Below are positions 41,333 to 51,116 of a stretch of 64,000 nt of DNA, in pieces. Below the pieces are notes generated by a model. It had not been told where the DNA came from and made no database searches. It saw only the letters and a list, made by a program, of their open reading frames with translations. This DNA comes from Paraflavitalea sp966211765 (GTDB taxonomy: Bacteria > Bacteroidota > Bacteroidia > Chitinophagales > Chitinophagaceae), in assembly GCA_966211765.1 (NCBI GenBank), contig CBIHOV010000039.1, positions 16,986 through 80,985 of the forward strand, read 5' to 3'. The number at the start of each line of letters is the position of its first letter. The first letter of the stretch is position 1. The position numbers and the translations under genes were made by a program.

Positions 41333-42568
41333 TTAAAACCCCATCGTAAACACGTGCTGCCCGTCCTCATACTTGTAGCTTATTTCCCATCCGTTTAGCA
41401 GGCAGATCTGTTGTACAATGGCCAGCCCCAGACCGGTGGATTGAATATTTTTAGAGCTTTTTCTGAACCGGTCAAACAGGAATTCTGGTGGAAAATCCAA
41501 GGGCTCACCTGTATTGGCCAGTATCAGTTGATGGGGCCGTAGGGTAATATTCAGCGTGCCGCCCTGGTCTGAATAGCGGAGCGCATTGGAAAATAGATTC
41601 GACACCAATACCTCACACAAGTAAGTGTCCGATACCAGCGTGGCCTGTGCCAGCTGGGTGTTGATCGTAATATGTTTGGCAGCAAACAGGTCTTCCATCA
41701 TTTGAAGGTGCTGCTGTATTATTTCCTGGAAGGGGATGCTTTGTTTGCCTTCAAAAGCTTTATTGTCCAGCTTGGCCAGCAACAGCAGGCTTTTATTCAT
41801 CTTGTTGAGCCGCTCCACACCACTCTTAGCCTCTACAATATACCTGGCCATATCTTCACTCACATCCAATTGGCTCAGCCGGTCCAGCTTGGATTGAATA
41901 ATGCCCAGCGGTGTTTGGATCTCATGCGAAGCATTTTCTGTAAACTCGCGTAGCGCCATGTATTCCCGGTGGCTCCGGTCCGTAAGGTCTTTTAACGCGG
42001 CCTGTAATTCCTTAAACTCTGTGATCGGTGAACTTTGTAACTGAAGTGGGGTGGGGGAGCTAACCGTATACTTTTTGAGGTTTTCCAGGTTTAGAAAGAA
42101 GGGCCTCCATATCTTTCTGTTGGAAAAATAATTGATCAGTACACCCGAAGCAGCCAGCAGGAGAATGGCCGCCAGCAATAAGTAAAATATAGTCTTATAA
42201 TAACTACCCCACCCAATATAAGTGGTCATCACTTTGATGTGGTAGTTCTCCCCGCCAATTCTTTTTACCAGGTCAAGATAGTGGTAATCTTCTTTTTTAT
42301 GCTGCACCAGGTCATATAACAGCGTATCTCCGTATTTGGGTTCTATTGTTACAGGATCAGTTGTTTTCGTCACCTGGGCAAAGGGATACCCGGGCGACTG
42401 ACCCGTGGCCATTTGCTCACTCACCAACGCTGCCTGGAAAGCCAGTTGCTCATTCATTTCATCCGTTACTTCCTTTTGCAACAGCAGGTACATGCCAATG
42501 CCCGTGATCAGCAATATGATTATCGTGGCCGAAAGAAAGTCACGGGTTGTGCGGTGCAGCAGTTTCAT
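41333..42568 (-). CDS. Sensor histidine kinase
   Basis: A 411-residue protein with two transmembrane segments (about 14-34 and 130-152) and a short sensor loop between. The HisKA motif ENASHEIQTPLGIIQ has its phosphoacceptor at His215, and the HATPase domain shows SNLFSNALRYSDQGG, LANTGEP (N/G1 box), FDRFRKSS and STGLGLAIVQQICLL. No clear HAMP domain is visible. It overlaps the response regulator gene by 4 bases (ATGA), so the two are made together. This is the OmpR-type pair, and the stimulus is unknown. The gene converges with the permease gene at 41259. Confidence 0.92.
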   Translation of the reverse strand: MKLLHRTTRDFLSATIIILLITGIGMYLLLQKEVTDEMNEQLAFQAALVSEQMATGQSPGYPFAQVTKTTDPVTIEPKYGDTLLYDLVQHKKEDYHYLDLVKRIGGENYHIKVMTTYIGWGSYYKTIFYLLLAAILLLAASGVLINYFSNRKIWRPFFLNLENLKKYTVSSPTPLQLQSSPITEFKELQAALKDLTDRSHREYMALREFTENASHEIQTPLGIIQSKLDRLSQLDVSEDMARYIVEAKSGVERLNKMNKSLLLLAKLDNKAFEGKQSIPFQEIIQQHLQMMEDLFAAKHITINTQLAQATLVSDTYLCEVLVSNLFSNALRYSDQGGTLNITLRPHQLILANTGEPLDFPPEFLFDRFRKSSKNIQSTGLGLAIVQQICLLNGWEISYKYEDGQHVFTMGF

Positions 42569-43242
42569 GATAGCATGAATTTATAGCCCATTCCATACAC
42601 CGTCTTAATGTAATCAGTACCGGTATAGGCTGTGATCTTCTTGCGCAGGTTCATCGTATGTACGTATACTGTATCGTAATTGTCGGCCATATCATAATGG
42701 TCGCCCCACAGGTGCTCCGCAATAGATTGCTTGCTCACCACCCGGTTCTTATTCACAATAAAGTAGAGCAGCAATTCATACTCTTTCTTAGTGAGTGCAA
42801 TAATATCGTTCTTCCAGCGCACTTCCTGCGCCGCCGTATCTATTACCAGGTCGTCGATTATTAAGCGGTTGTGACCGCTAAAGGATTTCCTCCTCAGCAG
42901 TGCATTCACGCGCGCATTCAGTTCTTCCAGGTGAAAAGGTTTGGTAATATAATCGTCCGCGCCCAATTCCAGCCCCGTCAGCTTATCCGTGAGCGAGTCT
43001 TTGGCCGATACAATGAGTACACCCGCATCCTTGTGCTTATTTTTCAGGAGTTCCAGCAATTTCAGTCCATTGCCACCGGGCAGGGTGATATCCAGTACAA
43101 TGGCATCGTATTCATGCAGCGTGATCTTGTCTTCACCTTCTTCATAAGTCGTTGCTTTTTCACAACGGTATCCCTGCTCTGTGAGGTAACTGTCCATTTC
43201 CTCCAGCAGCAGCGGCTCATCTTCTACCAATAATAATTTCAT
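42565..43242 (-). CDS. OmpR-family response regulator
   Basis: A 225-residue protein. The receiver domain (1-120) has the acidic patch VEDEP, the phospho-Asp51 in DAIVLDITLPGGNG, TxxxS-type VSAKDS and the switch Lys in DDYITKPF. The C-terminal winged helix (130-225) includes EVRWKNDIIALTKKEYELLL and VYVHTMNLRKKI. It pairs with the overlapping histidine kinase downstream, and an EamA-type gene lies 4 bases upstream, suggesting a three-gene operon. Targets are unknown. Confidence 0.94.
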   Translation of the reverse strand: MKLLLVEDEPLLLEEMDSYLTEQGYRCEKATTYEEGEDKITLHEYDAIVLDITLPGGNGLKLLELLKNKHKDAGVLIVSAKDSLTDKLTGLELGADDYITKPFHLEELNARVNALLRRKSFSGHNRLIIDDLVIDTAAQEVRWKNDIIALTKKEYELLLYFIVNKNRVVSKQSIAEHLWGDHYDMADNYDTVYVHTMNLRKKITAYTGTDYIKTVYGMGYKFMLS

Positions 43243-43246
43243 GCGT

Positions 43247-43660
43247 TCAACGTATAAGAATGATAGTCCCTGTTACGATCAATAAGGCGCCGGCAATGGT
43301 TTTCCAGTCAACAGTCTCTTTCAACAGCAATACCGATAACCCGATCGCAATAGGAACACTTAGCTTGTCAATAGGCGCTACTTTAGATACCGGTCCTGTT
43401 TCCAGTGCTTTGAAATAAAAGATCCAGGAAAGGCCGGTAGCTATGCCACTCAATACCAAAAATAACAAGTTATTGCGTGTGAGGCTTTTTACTTCCTTCA
43501 ACTGTCCGGCAGCCAGTACAATACCCCAGGAAATAAATACAATGACCACCGTACGGATAGCGGTGGCCAGGTTTCCACTGATCCCTTTGAGGCCCATCTT
43601 AGCCAATATAGCGGTAAGTCCCGCAAAGATGGCCGATAAGACTGCATAGTATTTCCACAT
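43247..43660 (-). CDS. EamA-type half-size membrane transporter
   Basis: A 137-residue protein with five hydrophobic segments (YYAVLSAIFAGLTAILAKMG, AIRTVVIVFISWGIVLAAGQ, LLFLVLSGIATGLSWIFYFK, SVPIAIGLSVLLLKET, TIAGALLIVTGTIILI). This corresponds to one EamA domain, whereas many family members carry two, so it likely works as a dimer. EamA proteins export metabolites or amino acids. It lies 4 bases before the response regulator start, so the operon may couple sensing with export. Confidence 0.85.
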   Translation of the reverse strand: MWKYYAVLSAIFAGLTAILAKMGLKGISGNLATAIRTVVIVFISWGIVLAAGQLKEVKSLTRNNLLFLVLSGIATGLSWIFYFKALETGPVSKVAPIDKLSVPIAIGLSVLLLKETVDWKTIAGALLIVTGTIILIR

Positions 43661-44053
43661 AGCTTTATGTTTTAGATGCCGGTTGGTTTTTATAACATAT
43701 TGTTCAGCAATGATTTACGGTTCACTTGCTTTCCGCCATTGCAGGCTGTAAAAGATACACTAATCTGCAATACGACCAATAAAAGCCTGACTTCAGATCG
43801 GAGCATAGAAAGGGGTTTGATACAACAAATCAAGTAGTGAAACCTAAAGAAACTTTGAAGTGGTTAATGAGTTGTTATTGAAAAGGAGTACGCAAGTATC
43901 CACCAGCCTTCTATATTCCTCTTACACAATAAAATTTATCATGAGCCTGGCATAGGGGATTCTCCCAATTCGCCGTTTTCTTTAAGATTCCTACAGATTT
44001 GCCATGTAGGTTTGCCTTAACCCATTACAGAACTGCCCTAATCAACAGATTGC
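43661..44053. other. Intergenic region between divergent genes
   Basis: About 390 bases without a gene. A -7 box TAGGTTTG at 44007-44014 lies 40 bases before the + strand start. Nothing else of note is seen, and no hairpin or repeat is evident. Confidence 0.4.
44007..44014 (+). promoter_or_regulatory. -7 promoter box for the LTA-synthase-like gene
   Basis: TAGGTTTG fits TAnnTTTG, with CATTACAG in the short leader to the ATG at 44054. The -33 position has TTTCTTTA rather than TTTG. Confidence 0.45.
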
Positions 44054-46138
44054 ATGTACAACAAGATTTTCCGTAACAGGTTTTCCTTTATTTGGGTCAT
44101 CATCGGTTTATACATTATTCTTTCAGCCCTTACCCGGATAGCGCTGCTATTGGCTACCACTTCGGCGGGAATAACCATTGGCCAGTTTTCAGGATTATTC
44201 TTCATTGGTTTCCTGTATGACCTGGCCATAGCGTCCTTCCTCATTATTCCTTTCGTGTTGCACCTATGGCTGCAGAATAATTTTATTTACCGGAAAAAGA
44301 TGCTCCCCTGGGTGAGCCTTTTCTTTATAGTCCTGCTTTCCCTGCTGCTGTTTACCAGTATTGTTCCCAAAGATTTCAGTCCCCAGCTACATACCGCTAT
44401 CATCGGTTATATCTTATTCCGTTTTGCCGTCTACCTCCTCCTGTTCTTTGTTCCTAACTTTCGGATGCGCTGGCGTACCGGGGTCTTGTACTTCGGACTG
44501 GGATTGGTTACTTTTTTGCTGCTCCTGAATGCGATCAGCGAATGGTTCTTCTGGCAGGAGTTTTCTACCCGCTACAATTTCATTGCTGTTGATTACCTGG
44601 TCTACACCACAGAAGTATTGGGTAATATCATGGAGTCTTACCCCATTGCCTGGATCATGACTGCATTGGTGTTGACCGCTATCGGTATCGTTTTTATGAG
44701 CCGAAGCCTGGTAAGAAGCTGCGTTCATCAGTCCCTGTCTTTTGGTAAACGCTCCCTGCTGGCAATGAGCCTGTTGGTATTACCGGTATTGGTGTATATA
44801 GGCGTGCCTGAAAAATGGCGTCATTTCAGCCGTAATGAATATGCCAATTCCCTCGCAGGAAATGGCATCTACGAATTTGCATTGGCCTACACCCATAATG
44901 AACTGGACTTTTACCAATTTTATCAAACCCTGTCCGACGAATCCGCCTTTAAACTGCTCAGGCAACAACTGCAATTACCCAATACCCGCTTTGTAAGTAA
45001 TGATCCCTACAATATTGAAAGAGAGGTTACTTATGCTGAGCCTGAAAGAAAGCTCAATGTGGTATTGATCAGTGTGGAAAGCTTCAGTGCCGATTTCATG
45101 AAGGCGTTTGGAAATACCAATTCCATCACTCCTTACCTTGATTCTTTGGCCGACCACAGCCTTTTGTTTACCAATCTATATGCTTCAGGTACCAGAACCG
45201 TACGTGGACTTGAGGCGCTCTCCTTGTCTATTCCGCCTACCCCCGGTCAAAGCATTGTAAAGCGGCCGGACAATGGCGGTATGTTTTCCCTGGGTAGCGT
45301 ATTTCGCTCCAAAGGATATACTACCCAATACATTTATGGAGGATATAGCTATTTTGACAATATGAAAACCTTCTTTGGCAACAATGGCTATACCGTCATA
45401 GACAGATCGGCCATCAAACCCGAAGATGTGCACTACCAGAATATATGGGGTGTGGCCGATGAAGACCTCTTTACCCTGGCGCTGCATACACTCGATTCTA
45501 ATGATGCCGCCCACAAGCCTTTCTTCACCCAGGTAATGACCGTTTCCAATCACCGGCCATATACTTATCCCGACGGTCGCATTGATATCCCCCCTTCCAC
45601 CCAATCAAGGGAAGGCGCTGTAAAGTATACCGACTATGCGATCAATAAGTTCCTGAAAGAAGCGTCTACTAAAAAATGGTTTGATAGTACCGTATTTGTA
45701 ATTGTGGCAGATCATTGCGCCGGTAGCGCAGGCAGCGTGGAACTGCCCGTAACAGGTTACCATATACCCATGCTGATCTATGCACCCAAAATACTAGAGC
45801 CCCGTAAGGTGACCGGTCTAACCGCACAAATTGATGTGGCGCCTACCATACTCGGTATGCTGAGGTTCCAATACAAGTCAAAGTTCTTTGGACAGGATGT
45901 GTTGAATACACCTGCTGAAAAACAAAGGGCGTTCATTAGCACCTACCAGGGACTGGGTTATTTAAAAAATGACAGGCTGGTCTTACAATCCCCTGTTAAA
46001 ACCGTTCGCCAATTCAAACCTGATTTTAGTACAGGTAATGCCAGCACCGTTAACCTGGATGATAGTCTCGTCAACCAGGCTATTGCCTGGTACCAATGTA
46101 CCAGCTGGTTGCTGAAGCATAAAAAGCAATCAGAATAA
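44054..46138 (+). CDS. LTA synthase-family sulfatase-fold membrane protein
   Basis: A 694-residue protein with about five transmembrane segments in the first 220 residues (IWVIIGLYIILSALTRIALL, LFFIGFLYDLAIASFLIIPF and others). The extracytoplasmic alkaline-phosphatase-superfamily domain begins with NVVLISVESFSADF, whose Glu is a metal ligand. The nucleophile is Thr382 in SGTRTVRGLEA, and FVIVADHCAG later gives Asp-His metal ligands. Members transfer or hydrolyse phosphoglycerol-type groups. In Gram-negative bacteria they decorate periplasmic or surface glycans and lipids. It is monocistronic and convergent with the helicase gene, with 25 bases between the stops. Confidence 0.9.
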   Translation: MYNKIFRNRFSFIWVIIGLYIILSALTRIALLLATTSAGITIGQFSGLFFIGFLYDLAIASFLIIPFVLHLWLQNNFIYRKKMLPWVSLFFIVLLSLLLFTSIVPKDFSPQLHTAIIGYILFRFAVYLLLFFVPNFRMRWRTGVLYFGLGLVTFLLLLNAISEWFFWQEFSTRYNFIAVDYLVYTTEVLGNIMESYPIAWIMTALVLTAIGIVFMSRSLVRSCVHQSLSFGKRSLLAMSLLVLPVLVYIGVPEKWRHFSRNEYANSLAGNGIYEFALAYTHNELDFYQFYQTLSDESAFKLLRQQLQLPNTRFVSNDPYNIEREVTYAEPERKLNVVLISVESFSADFMKAFGNTNSITPYLDSLADHSLLFTNLYASGTRTVRGLEALSLSIPPTPGQSIVKRPDNGGMFSLGSVFRSKGYTTQYIYGGYSYFDNMKTFFGNNGYTVIDRSAIKPEDVHYQNIWGVADEDLFTLALHTLDSNDAAHKPFFTQVMTVSNHRPYTYPDGRIDIPPSTQSREGAVKYTDYAINKFLKEASTKKWFDSTVFVIVADHCAGSAGSVELPVTGYHIPMLIYAPKILEPRKVTGLTAQIDVAPTILGMLRFQYKSKFFGQDVLNTPAEKQRAFISTYQGLGYLKNDRLVLQSPVKTVRQFKPDFSTGNASTVNLDDSLVNQAIAWYQCTSWLLKHKKQSE

Positions 46139-46163
46139 ACAAGAATACAAGAGAAAGGCCATC

Positions 46164-48071
46164 CTAGGCATCTACAAATTCCCAGGCACTTTGCCAGGCA
46201 TTCCTTTCTTCGGCATATGTAATAAATCCGGCATAAAAGGGTAGTTGCGAAAGCGTGGCGCTGTCACCGATCACTACCAGTTTCTTCCGGGCCCTTGTCA
46301 TGGCTACATTCATACGCCTTATGTCAGATAGGAAGCCGATCTTATTTTCTGTATTGCTGCGCGTCATTCCAATGTATACTATATCCCGTTCCTGCCCCTG
46401 GAAACTGTCAATGGTGTTGACAGAGATCTTGCCATTGTACACCTGTAGGGCAGGGGAGTGTAATAATTGTTCCTTCAATAACTCTACTTGTTGTTTGTAG
46501 GGAGAGATCACCGCAATGCTGGGAAAACCTGCAGGCTGGTAATGTGCCGACAGGGTTGCCACCAGCTGAGTGAGGTGTTTGAACAGGAAAGCTGCTTCTT
46601 CGGGGTTGGTGGTACTGGTGCCGTCCTGTTTCTCGTCGAAGCCACAGCCTGCCGTATCTACAAAAGCCAGTGGACTATCCGTATCAAACAATAAATGACT
46701 GGCCACCGATTCATGTGCCTTCAACCGGTTGTGGTAGAAAACCCCCGACGAGTAACCCATGATCATTTCATTCATCCGGTATTGTTCTTCCAGCAACACT
46801 ACTGCTTCCGGATGCAGTTGCACAGCTTTTTCCAATAAGGTAGTGGTCAGTCCTTTTTGTGCCGCTTCATTCGATTTTACCGTGGGAGGCAGCTGACAAT
46901 GATCACCTGCCAGTACTAATTTCTGTCCTTTTAGAATAGGTATCCAGCAGGCTGGTTCCAGCGCCTGCCCTGCTTCGTCGATCACCACTGTTTTGTATTT
47001 GAGGTGCCGTACCGTATAGTGGTTGGTGCCCACCAGCGTAGCCGTGATCACCTGAGCCCTGGCCAGCAGGTCATTGACAATGTACTGTTCTGTGTTCTCC
47101 ACCTCTTTCATGATCTTGTGTGCTTCATCAAAGAGCGCTTTGCGCTGATCCCTTTCCGCTTTGCCAAAGTTCCGCTTATACTTATGCGCCATGTCTTTAA
47201 AAGAAGAAGCCTGCTTTTTTAGCCGCTTTACTTCTTTCATGTGCGGATGCTCAGCCACTTTACTGTCCAGTGTAAGCTGCATCAATTTGTCCGACACGCG
47301 GGCCGGGTTGCCCACCCGCAGTACATTGAGCCCTTCATCAGCCAGCTTTTCCGTAAGCAGGTCCACTGCAGCATTGCTGGGCGCCACTACCAGTATCTGT
47401 TGAGGTTCATCTTTGATCAATGCTTTGATGGCCTGTACCAGCGTAGTGGTTTTACCCGTACCGGGAGGGCCGTGTACAATGGCCAGTTCATTTGCTGCTA
47501 CGATCTTATGTACCGCCTCCTGTTGGGAAGCATTCAACCGCGTAATGGGGTAGGGGAAATGGTCTATCCGGAAAGTGGGTGATTGCCCACCTGCGAGTAT
47601 TTGTATCAAACGGCCCTCTTCTTTTTTCTCGCTGCGGGTAATGGCCAGCTTAAGGGCGTTTTGCATTTCGTCATAGCTGTTGTCATCAAACAACAGGTCA
47701 ATACCCAGCTTCCCGTCACGTGCCCAGTCGGGCAGCTCATCCGTACGCAGCGTGATCTTGAGTTTATTACCACCCTGGTAGGTGATCACCCCTTCTACAC
47801 GGTCTTGTTTCGCATTGTGGTTGGAAAACAGGGCTGCGGAAGCCCCGAAGCGTAATTGGTGTACAACATCCTGGTTAGTAGTGCGTTCCACCTCTACCGA
47901 AAGGTAATCGCCCCGGCTCATTTCCGTATCCCGGATGGCGATGGGGTACCAGGTAAGGCCATAGGCCCTGCGTTCCGTCACCGAAAGGTTTTCTGCTTGT
48001 TGCTGATACAGTCTCTTGTCCTCCTCCTTCTCAATTTTCAGTAGCTCCTGTAGCTTTTTGAAATAATCCAT
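46164..48071 (-). CDS. UPF1/IGHMBP2-like superfamily 1B helicase
   Basis: A 635-residue protein from ATG 48071. Upstream codons are excluded because a -7 promoter box lies just above this ATG. The motifs of SF1B helicases are all present: motif I GPPGTGKTTTL, motif Ia ILVVAPSNAAVD, motif II VVIDEAGQA, motif III LVLAGDHCQLPP, motif IV VISPYKQQVELL, motif V NTIDSFQGQERDIV and motif VI RRMNVAMTRARKKL. The N-terminal barrel-like part (YLSVEVERTTNQD) resembles IGHMBP2/SMUBP-2. It may unwind RNA or DNA during repair or RNA turnover. The gene may be leaderless (see the promoter feature). Confidence 0.92.
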   Translation of the reverse strand: MDYFKKLQELLKIEKEEDKRLYQQQAENLSVTERRAYGLTWYPIAIRDTEMSRGDYLSVEVERTTNQDVVHQLRFGASAALFSNHNAKQDRVEGVITYQGGNKLKITLRTDELPDWARDGKLGIDLLFDDNSYDEMQNALKLAITRSEKKEEGRLIQILAGGQSPTFRIDHFPYPITRLNASQQEAVHKIVAANELAIVHGPPGTGKTTTLVQAIKALIKDEPQQILVVAPSNAAVDLLTEKLADEGLNVLRVGNPARVSDKLMQLTLDSKVAEHPHMKEVKRLKKQASSFKDMAHKYKRNFGKAERDQRKALFDEAHKIMKEVENTEQYIVNDLLARAQVITATLVGTNHYTVRHLKYKTVVIDEAGQALEPACWIPILKGQKLVLAGDHCQLPPTVKSNEAAQKGLTTTLLEKAVQLHPEAVVLLEEQYRMNEMIMGYSSGVFYHNRLKAHESVASHLLFDTDSPLAFVDTAGCGFDEKQDGTSTTNPEEAAFLFKHLTQLVATLSAHYQPAGFPSIAVISPYKQQVELLKEQLLHSPALQVYNGKISVNTIDSFQGQERDIVYIGMTRSNTENKIGFLSDIRRMNVAMTRARKKLVVIGDSATLSQLPFYAGFITYAEERNAWQSAWEFVDA

Positions 48072-48075
48072 GGCG

Positions 48076-48083
48076 CAAAGGTA
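48076..48083 (-). promoter_or_regulatory. -7 promoter box directly before the helicase start, suggesting a leaderless mRNA
   Basis: On the - strand this is TACCTTTG, a perfect TAnnTTTG box, followed by CGCC and the ATG at 48071. The transcript would start at or near the ATG. This strongly supports 48071 as the real start codon. Confidence 0.6.
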
Positions 48084-48086
48084 ATT

Positions 48087-48120
48087 AGAAAAAGCCCTTC
48101 CCGCATGACCGGGAAGGGCT
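48087..48120 (-). terminator. Rho-independent terminator of the PepSY-like gene
   Basis: On the - strand AGCCCTTCCCGG and the matching GGGAAGGGCT make a stem with a six-base loop, followed by TTTTTCT. It lies about 50 bases after the stop codon at 48170. Confidence 0.85.
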
Positions 48121-48169
48121 GTGAAAAACCACAATTAACCTCTATGAAAAGTATCAGCCTGAAAATATT

Positions 48170-48757
48170 TTATCGCATGTTCGTAAAGTAAATCACATTG
48201 CCCATCATATCTACCTGAAGAATAATGGCATTGTTGTCCTTTTGAAGCTCTACAAAATAATTGTCTGCATCGTCAAACTGATGGCCATACAATAACATGT
48301 CGCTTTCATTGTCTTCATTGTCATCGAACATAATGACTTTCTCAACACTGTAATCTTTGTATTTTTTGTTGATCGTGTTTTGGGCAGAGGCTGGCAGGTC
48401 AATAAATGTTTTTACTTCGGTTGTACCCACCAACTGGTTATTATAATCATAAAAAGCTGTCATAGTATGTCCGTCCTTGGTAAACGTAGCTTCATCAAAA
48501 TAGTTGGTTCTCTTCCATTCTACATTCGTCACATTATCAAAATCCTGGGCAAACTGTTGCTTTGCCTGATAGCTGGCCTGTTTGCCTTCCAGTTTGCGGA
48601 GGGCCTTCCTTTCTTCTTTCTTTTCTTTTTTTATGGAGGATGCTTCTTTATTGGTTTCTTTCATGTCTTTTTTAACGGCAGCATAATCTGAAGGTGCTTG
48701 TGCAAGAGCTGCTGTAGTAAGCATAATGGCCATGGTGGCAGTAATTAATGTTTTCAT
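48170..48757 (-). CDS. Secreted PepSY-like (beta-lactamase-inhibitor-like) protein
   Basis: A 195-residue protein with a signal peptide (MKTLITATMAIMLTTAALAQ) and a long charged helical linker (residues 25-60, rich in KKE). Residues 70-195 (DFDNVTNVEWKRTNYFDEAT, TAFYDYNNQLVGTTEVKTFI, KYKDYSVEKVIMFDDNEDNE, IILQVDMMGNVIYF) fit the PepSY-like/BLF fold found in periplasmic Bacteroidota proteins. Such proteins often sit next to two-component systems. Here the hybrid kinase lies 126 bases upstream, transcribed in the same direction. Function unknown. It ends in a strong terminator. Confidence 0.75.
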   Translation of the reverse strand: MKTLITATMAIMLTTAALAQAPSDYAAVKKDMKETNKEASSIKKEKKEERKALRKLEGKQASYQAKQQFAQDFDNVTNVEWKRTNYFDEATFTKDGHTMTAFYDYNNQLVGTTEVKTFIDLPASAQNTINKKYKDYSVEKVIMFDDNEDNESDMLLYGHQFDDADNYFVELQKDNNAIILQVDMMGNVIYFTNMR

Positions 48758-48883
48758 TTTTTAATATTTTAATGGTTGTCGTTTTAATGCTGGTATAAAG
48801 CTACTGAGAGCGTAAGCGTCTGCAACCAGCTAGTCGGCCAATAGGCTAAAACGATCGTTGACCAGGGGCGAAAGGGAGGTTAA

Positions 48884-51079
48884 CTATAAGGTAGTATAAA
48901 AATGCCGGGCTTCTTTCAGTGCGGGAATGCAAACGTGTTGCACTGCTATGATATTATTCCAAAGCGTAGCTTCATCAGTATCTTCCTGTTCAAGTATATC
49001 CAGGTAAGGTTGGAGCTTCTCTGTAAGGCCCATTACAGATACCGATGTTTTCATATTGTGGGCTACCACCCGTATCATGATGAAGTCTTTTCTTTTAAAG
49101 GCAAGCTCCAGGCTCTTGAGGTCTTCGGGAATCATTTCCAGGAATTGTTCCGTCACCGTTTTTTCATAATCCCTGTTGCCATTGCTCACCTCCTGCATAT
49201 ACCCCAGGTCAATATGCCGGTAAGCGCCCGCAGTGGGTTGATAGATCATTTTCTTTTCCGGGGGCACCAGCTGGTGATTGCCTGTAAACTTGATGAGTAG
49301 CCTGTATAATTCCTCTTCATGAATAGGTTTGGATATATATTCATTCATGCCGGCGCTCAAACACTTTTCCCGCTCTCCTGCCAGGGCATGGGCTGTCATA
49401 GCTATGATGGGCGTCTTCAATTGTAAAGTATGCCTTATTTGTGCCGTGGCTGTATAGCCATCCATACCGGGCATTTGGATATCCATCAGTATCAGGTCAT
49501 ACTGCTTGCCTTGCAGCCGCTCAATGGCTTCCTTTCCATTGGCCGCCAGGTCAAATTGTAATCCCCAATAACCAAGCAAATGTTTCATCAACTGCTGGTT
49601 GATCTCATTGTCTTCCACCACCAGTAGCTGTACATGTTCTGGTACCGTACTTTTTAACAAGGTTGTATTCCACCTGTTGTTGTTGTTGACCACCTCATTG
49701 GTTATTTTATAAGGGATCATCAGGCGGAAACTGCTTCCTTTATCGGGTTCGCTCGTCACCTGCATAGAACCGCCCTGCAGTTCTACCAGGTCTCTTACAA
49801 TAGAAAGCCCCAGCCCAGTACCTCCGTATTTGCGGGTGATGGAATCTTCGGCTTGCCGGAAGCGCTCAAAAATTCCCGGTAGCTTATCATTGTCAATACC
49901 TATACCGGTATCGCTTACTGTAATGCCCAGGGAAATGGTATTGTCTTTGATGCCCTCATTGTTGATGAGCACCTCAATCCTTCCTTTTTGGGTGAATTTG
50001 GCCGCATTGCCGATCAGGTTTACCAACACCTGCGTAAGCCGGGTGGCATCACCATTCAGTGTGTCTGGAACTGCTTCCTCTACTTCCGTAATGAAGTGCA
50101 GCCCTTTTTCTTTAGTTTTTTCCAGGAACATCGTCTCTACCGAATAAAGCAGTTCCCGTATGCTGAAAGGCGTAGGCTCAATGCGCATCATGCCGGCTTC
50201 TATCTTGGAAAGGTCAAGTATATCGTTGATAATCGTAAGCAGGTTATCGCCCGACCTTTGTATGGCCTGCACATAACCTTTGGACACCGTGTCCAGCTCA
50301 CGCTTTTGTAACAGGTTGGTAAAGCCTACGATCGCATTCATAGGCGTGCGTATTTCATGGCTCATATTGGCCATAAAGTTTTCCTTTATGCGGGCTGCTT
50401 CCCGTACTTTCTTCTCTGAGGTATCCAATTGGCTGATGAGCTGGTTCTGTTGCCCGATGCGGTTGATGATGAACCAGAATAAAATAGCGCCGCTGATCAA
50501 TACCAGGATGATCAGCACCATGCCCGAGGTGCGGGCCTCATTGCCATTCCTGTCCACCGCATCTGTCAGGGTAGCCAGGAGTTGTTGCCTGCTGCTGTCT
50601 ATCTTATGCGCAGTAGCAGCAATATCCAACGTTAGCTGCCGGTTGGCCGGTGTAGCAAATGCCGCTTCTGCGGCCTTCCTGCCGGTCTGGTGAAAAGTGT
50701 TCAATACCTGGTGACTGAGGGCCAGCTTTTGACGTACGAGTGCATCCAGCTGATCAATGAATTTGACCGAGCTGTCATCGTCATTTATTTTTTGCAGCAT
50801 GCCCAGGTCTTTTTCCACCTCGGCTACCTGCTGTTCAATCCCTTCAATATTTACGGTGTCCCGGGTGGTGATTGTATGCACCACACCATTTTCTATAGCA
50901 TGGATGCCGTTTTCAAGGGCACGTAATTCGTTGTCCACCTTGAATTCATTCACGAGGCGTTCATTGCCGCTAATGAGACCATTGATATTTTTGGCAGAAT
51001 TGTATTGCAGATAGATCAGCAGTAAGTTGCCCGCAATAAAGGCAGCCAGTATATAATAAATGATCTTTTTACTGGTCAT
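48884..51079 (-). CDS. Hybrid sensor histidine kinase with receiver and HPt domains
   Basis: A 731-residue protein. The first transmembrane segment is about 6-25, followed by a helical extracytoplasmic sensor (CHASE3-like, residues 26-180) and a second segment at about 188-208. Then come HisKA with His241 in NMSHEIRTPMNAIVG, HATPase (LVNLIGNAAKFTQKG, VSDTGIGI, FERFRQAEDSITRKYGGTGL), a receiver (LLVVEDNEINQ, LILMDIQMPGMDG) and a C-terminal HPt with the His in RVVAHNMKTSVSVMG. A complete internal phosphorelay is therefore possible. The output regulator is not fused; the LytTR regulator 460 bases upstream is a candidate partner. The signal is unknown. Confidence 0.93.
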   Translation of the reverse strand: MTSKKIIYYILAAFIAGNLLLIYLQYNSAKNINGLISGNERLVNEFKVDNELRALENGIHAIENGVVHTITTRDTVNIEGIEQQVAEVEKDLGMLQKINDDDSSVKFIDQLDALVRQKLALSHQVLNTFHQTGRKAAEAAFATPANRQLTLDIAATAHKIDSSRQQLLATLTDAVDRNGNEARTSGMVLIILVLISGAILFWFIINRIGQQNQLISQLDTSEKKVREAARIKENFMANMSHEIRTPMNAIVGFTNLLQKRELDTVSKGYVQAIQRSGDNLLTIINDILDLSKIEAGMMRIEPTPFSIRELLYSVETMFLEKTKEKGLHFITEVEEAVPDTLNGDATRLTQVLVNLIGNAAKFTQKGRIEVLINNEGIKDNTISLGITVSDTGIGIDNDKLPGIFERFRQAEDSITRKYGGTGLGLSIVRDLVELQGGSMQVTSEPDKGSSFRLMIPYKITNEVVNNNNRWNTTLLKSTVPEHVQLLVVEDNEINQQLMKHLLGYWGLQFDLAANGKEAIERLQGKQYDLILMDIQMPGMDGYTATAQIRHTLQLKTPIIAMTAHALAGEREKCLSAGMNEYISKPIHEEELYRLLIKFTGNHQLVPPEKKMIYQPTAGAYRHIDLGYMQEVSNGNRDYEKTVTEQFLEMIPEDLKSLELAFKRKDFIMIRVVAHNMKTSVSVMGLTEKLQPYLDILEQEDTDEATLWNNIIAVQHVCIPALKEARHFYTTL

Positions 51080-51116
51080 TGCTGGTAAATATTATGCTAA
51101 TGTAGTTTAAAAAAGG

